A stretch of DNA of 5,134 nt from Coprococcus sp. GTDB lineage: Bacteria > Bacillota > Clostridia > Lachnospirales > Lachnospiraceae. Made by a program: the position numbers and the translations under genes. Positions within the stretch are counted from its first letter, which is position 1. The number at the start of each line of letters is the position of its first letter. The notes under the pieces are model-generated. The model had not been told where the DNA came from. It made no database searches and saw only the letters and a list, made by a program, of their open reading frames with translations. Of this stretch, positions 5,080 to 5,134 are shown piece after piece. Location of the stretch: NCBI GenBank assembly GCA_016296785.1, contig JAEDHX010000095.1:1-5134 (forward strand), in the 5' to 3' direction.

Positions 5080-5133
5080 TTACATTGTTAATTCAATTTC
5101 GGTATTATCTGTCATGATGTCACATGATACGTA
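5080..5133 (-). CDS. Possible C-terminal end of a converging gene entering from the right edge
   Basis: One minus-strand frame is open from the window edge for 17 codons (ending TDNTEIELTM) and stops with TAA at 5080-5082. The two hairpins lying downstream of that stop are what would be expected after a gene end. Seventeen open codons can easily arise by chance, no family can be recognised, and the same stretch also forms an imperfect inverted repeat (5102-5130). The call is tentative. Confidence 0.25.
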   Translation of the reverse strand, partial: YVSCDIMTDNTEIELTM

Positions 5134-5134
5134 G

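Noticed and set aside
5034..5117. Plus-strand 27-codon frame starting MSYATPNQ
   Set aside because: It begins just after the terminator, has no ribosome binding site and runs through a hairpin; most likely non-coding.

Overview
The window looks like AT-rich Firmicutes DNA, most likely a gut or rumen Clostridia relative of the Lachnospiraceae. This rests on strong AGGAGG-type ribosome binding sites, AT-rich codon choice, a BceRS/BceAB-style module, a CelC-like GH5 enzyme and a YesN-like AraC regulator. The genus cannot be named from sequence alone.

Layout. Five genes lie head to tail on the minus strand, so transcription runs from right to left. In that order they are a cytoplasmic CelC-like GH5 glucanase (4128-3109), a PAQR/hemolysin III-family membrane protein (3074-2340), a BceR-type response regulator (2325-1654), a BceS-type intramembrane-sensing histidine kinase (1627-623) and the first 172 codons of a BceA/MacB-type ABC ATPase (516 to the left edge). 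The partner permease, if present, lies beyond the left edge. One gene reads the other way: an AraC-family regulator (4246-4983), divergent from the GH5 gene and closed by a strong hairpin terminator (4999-5030). The last 100 bases hold hairpins and possibly the tail of a converging minus-strand gene.

How it fits together. The PAQR protein, response regulator and kinase are 14 and 26 bases apart, so they should be one transcription unit. The ABC gene follows after 106 bases that carry a candidate regulator target: TTACA-N4-TGTCA plus a further TGTCA half-site exactly 21 bp away, followed by a plausible promoter. This is the expected wiring of a peptide-antibiotic detoxification module: the kinase senses with its transporter, the regulator switches on the transporter. 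The AraC regulator probably controls the GH5 gene, because the two candidate promoters overlap physically.

Most interesting points. The palindromic core ACA-N4-TGT occurs, by eye, only three times in the window, and all three copies are intergenic: before the ABC gene, just before the PAQR gene, and on the araC promoter. A PAQR membrane protein placed as first gene of a Bce-type two-component operon is an unusual association and suggests that membrane homeostasis and envelope-stress sensing are coupled. I see no CRISPR array, insertion sequence, tRNA or rRNA.
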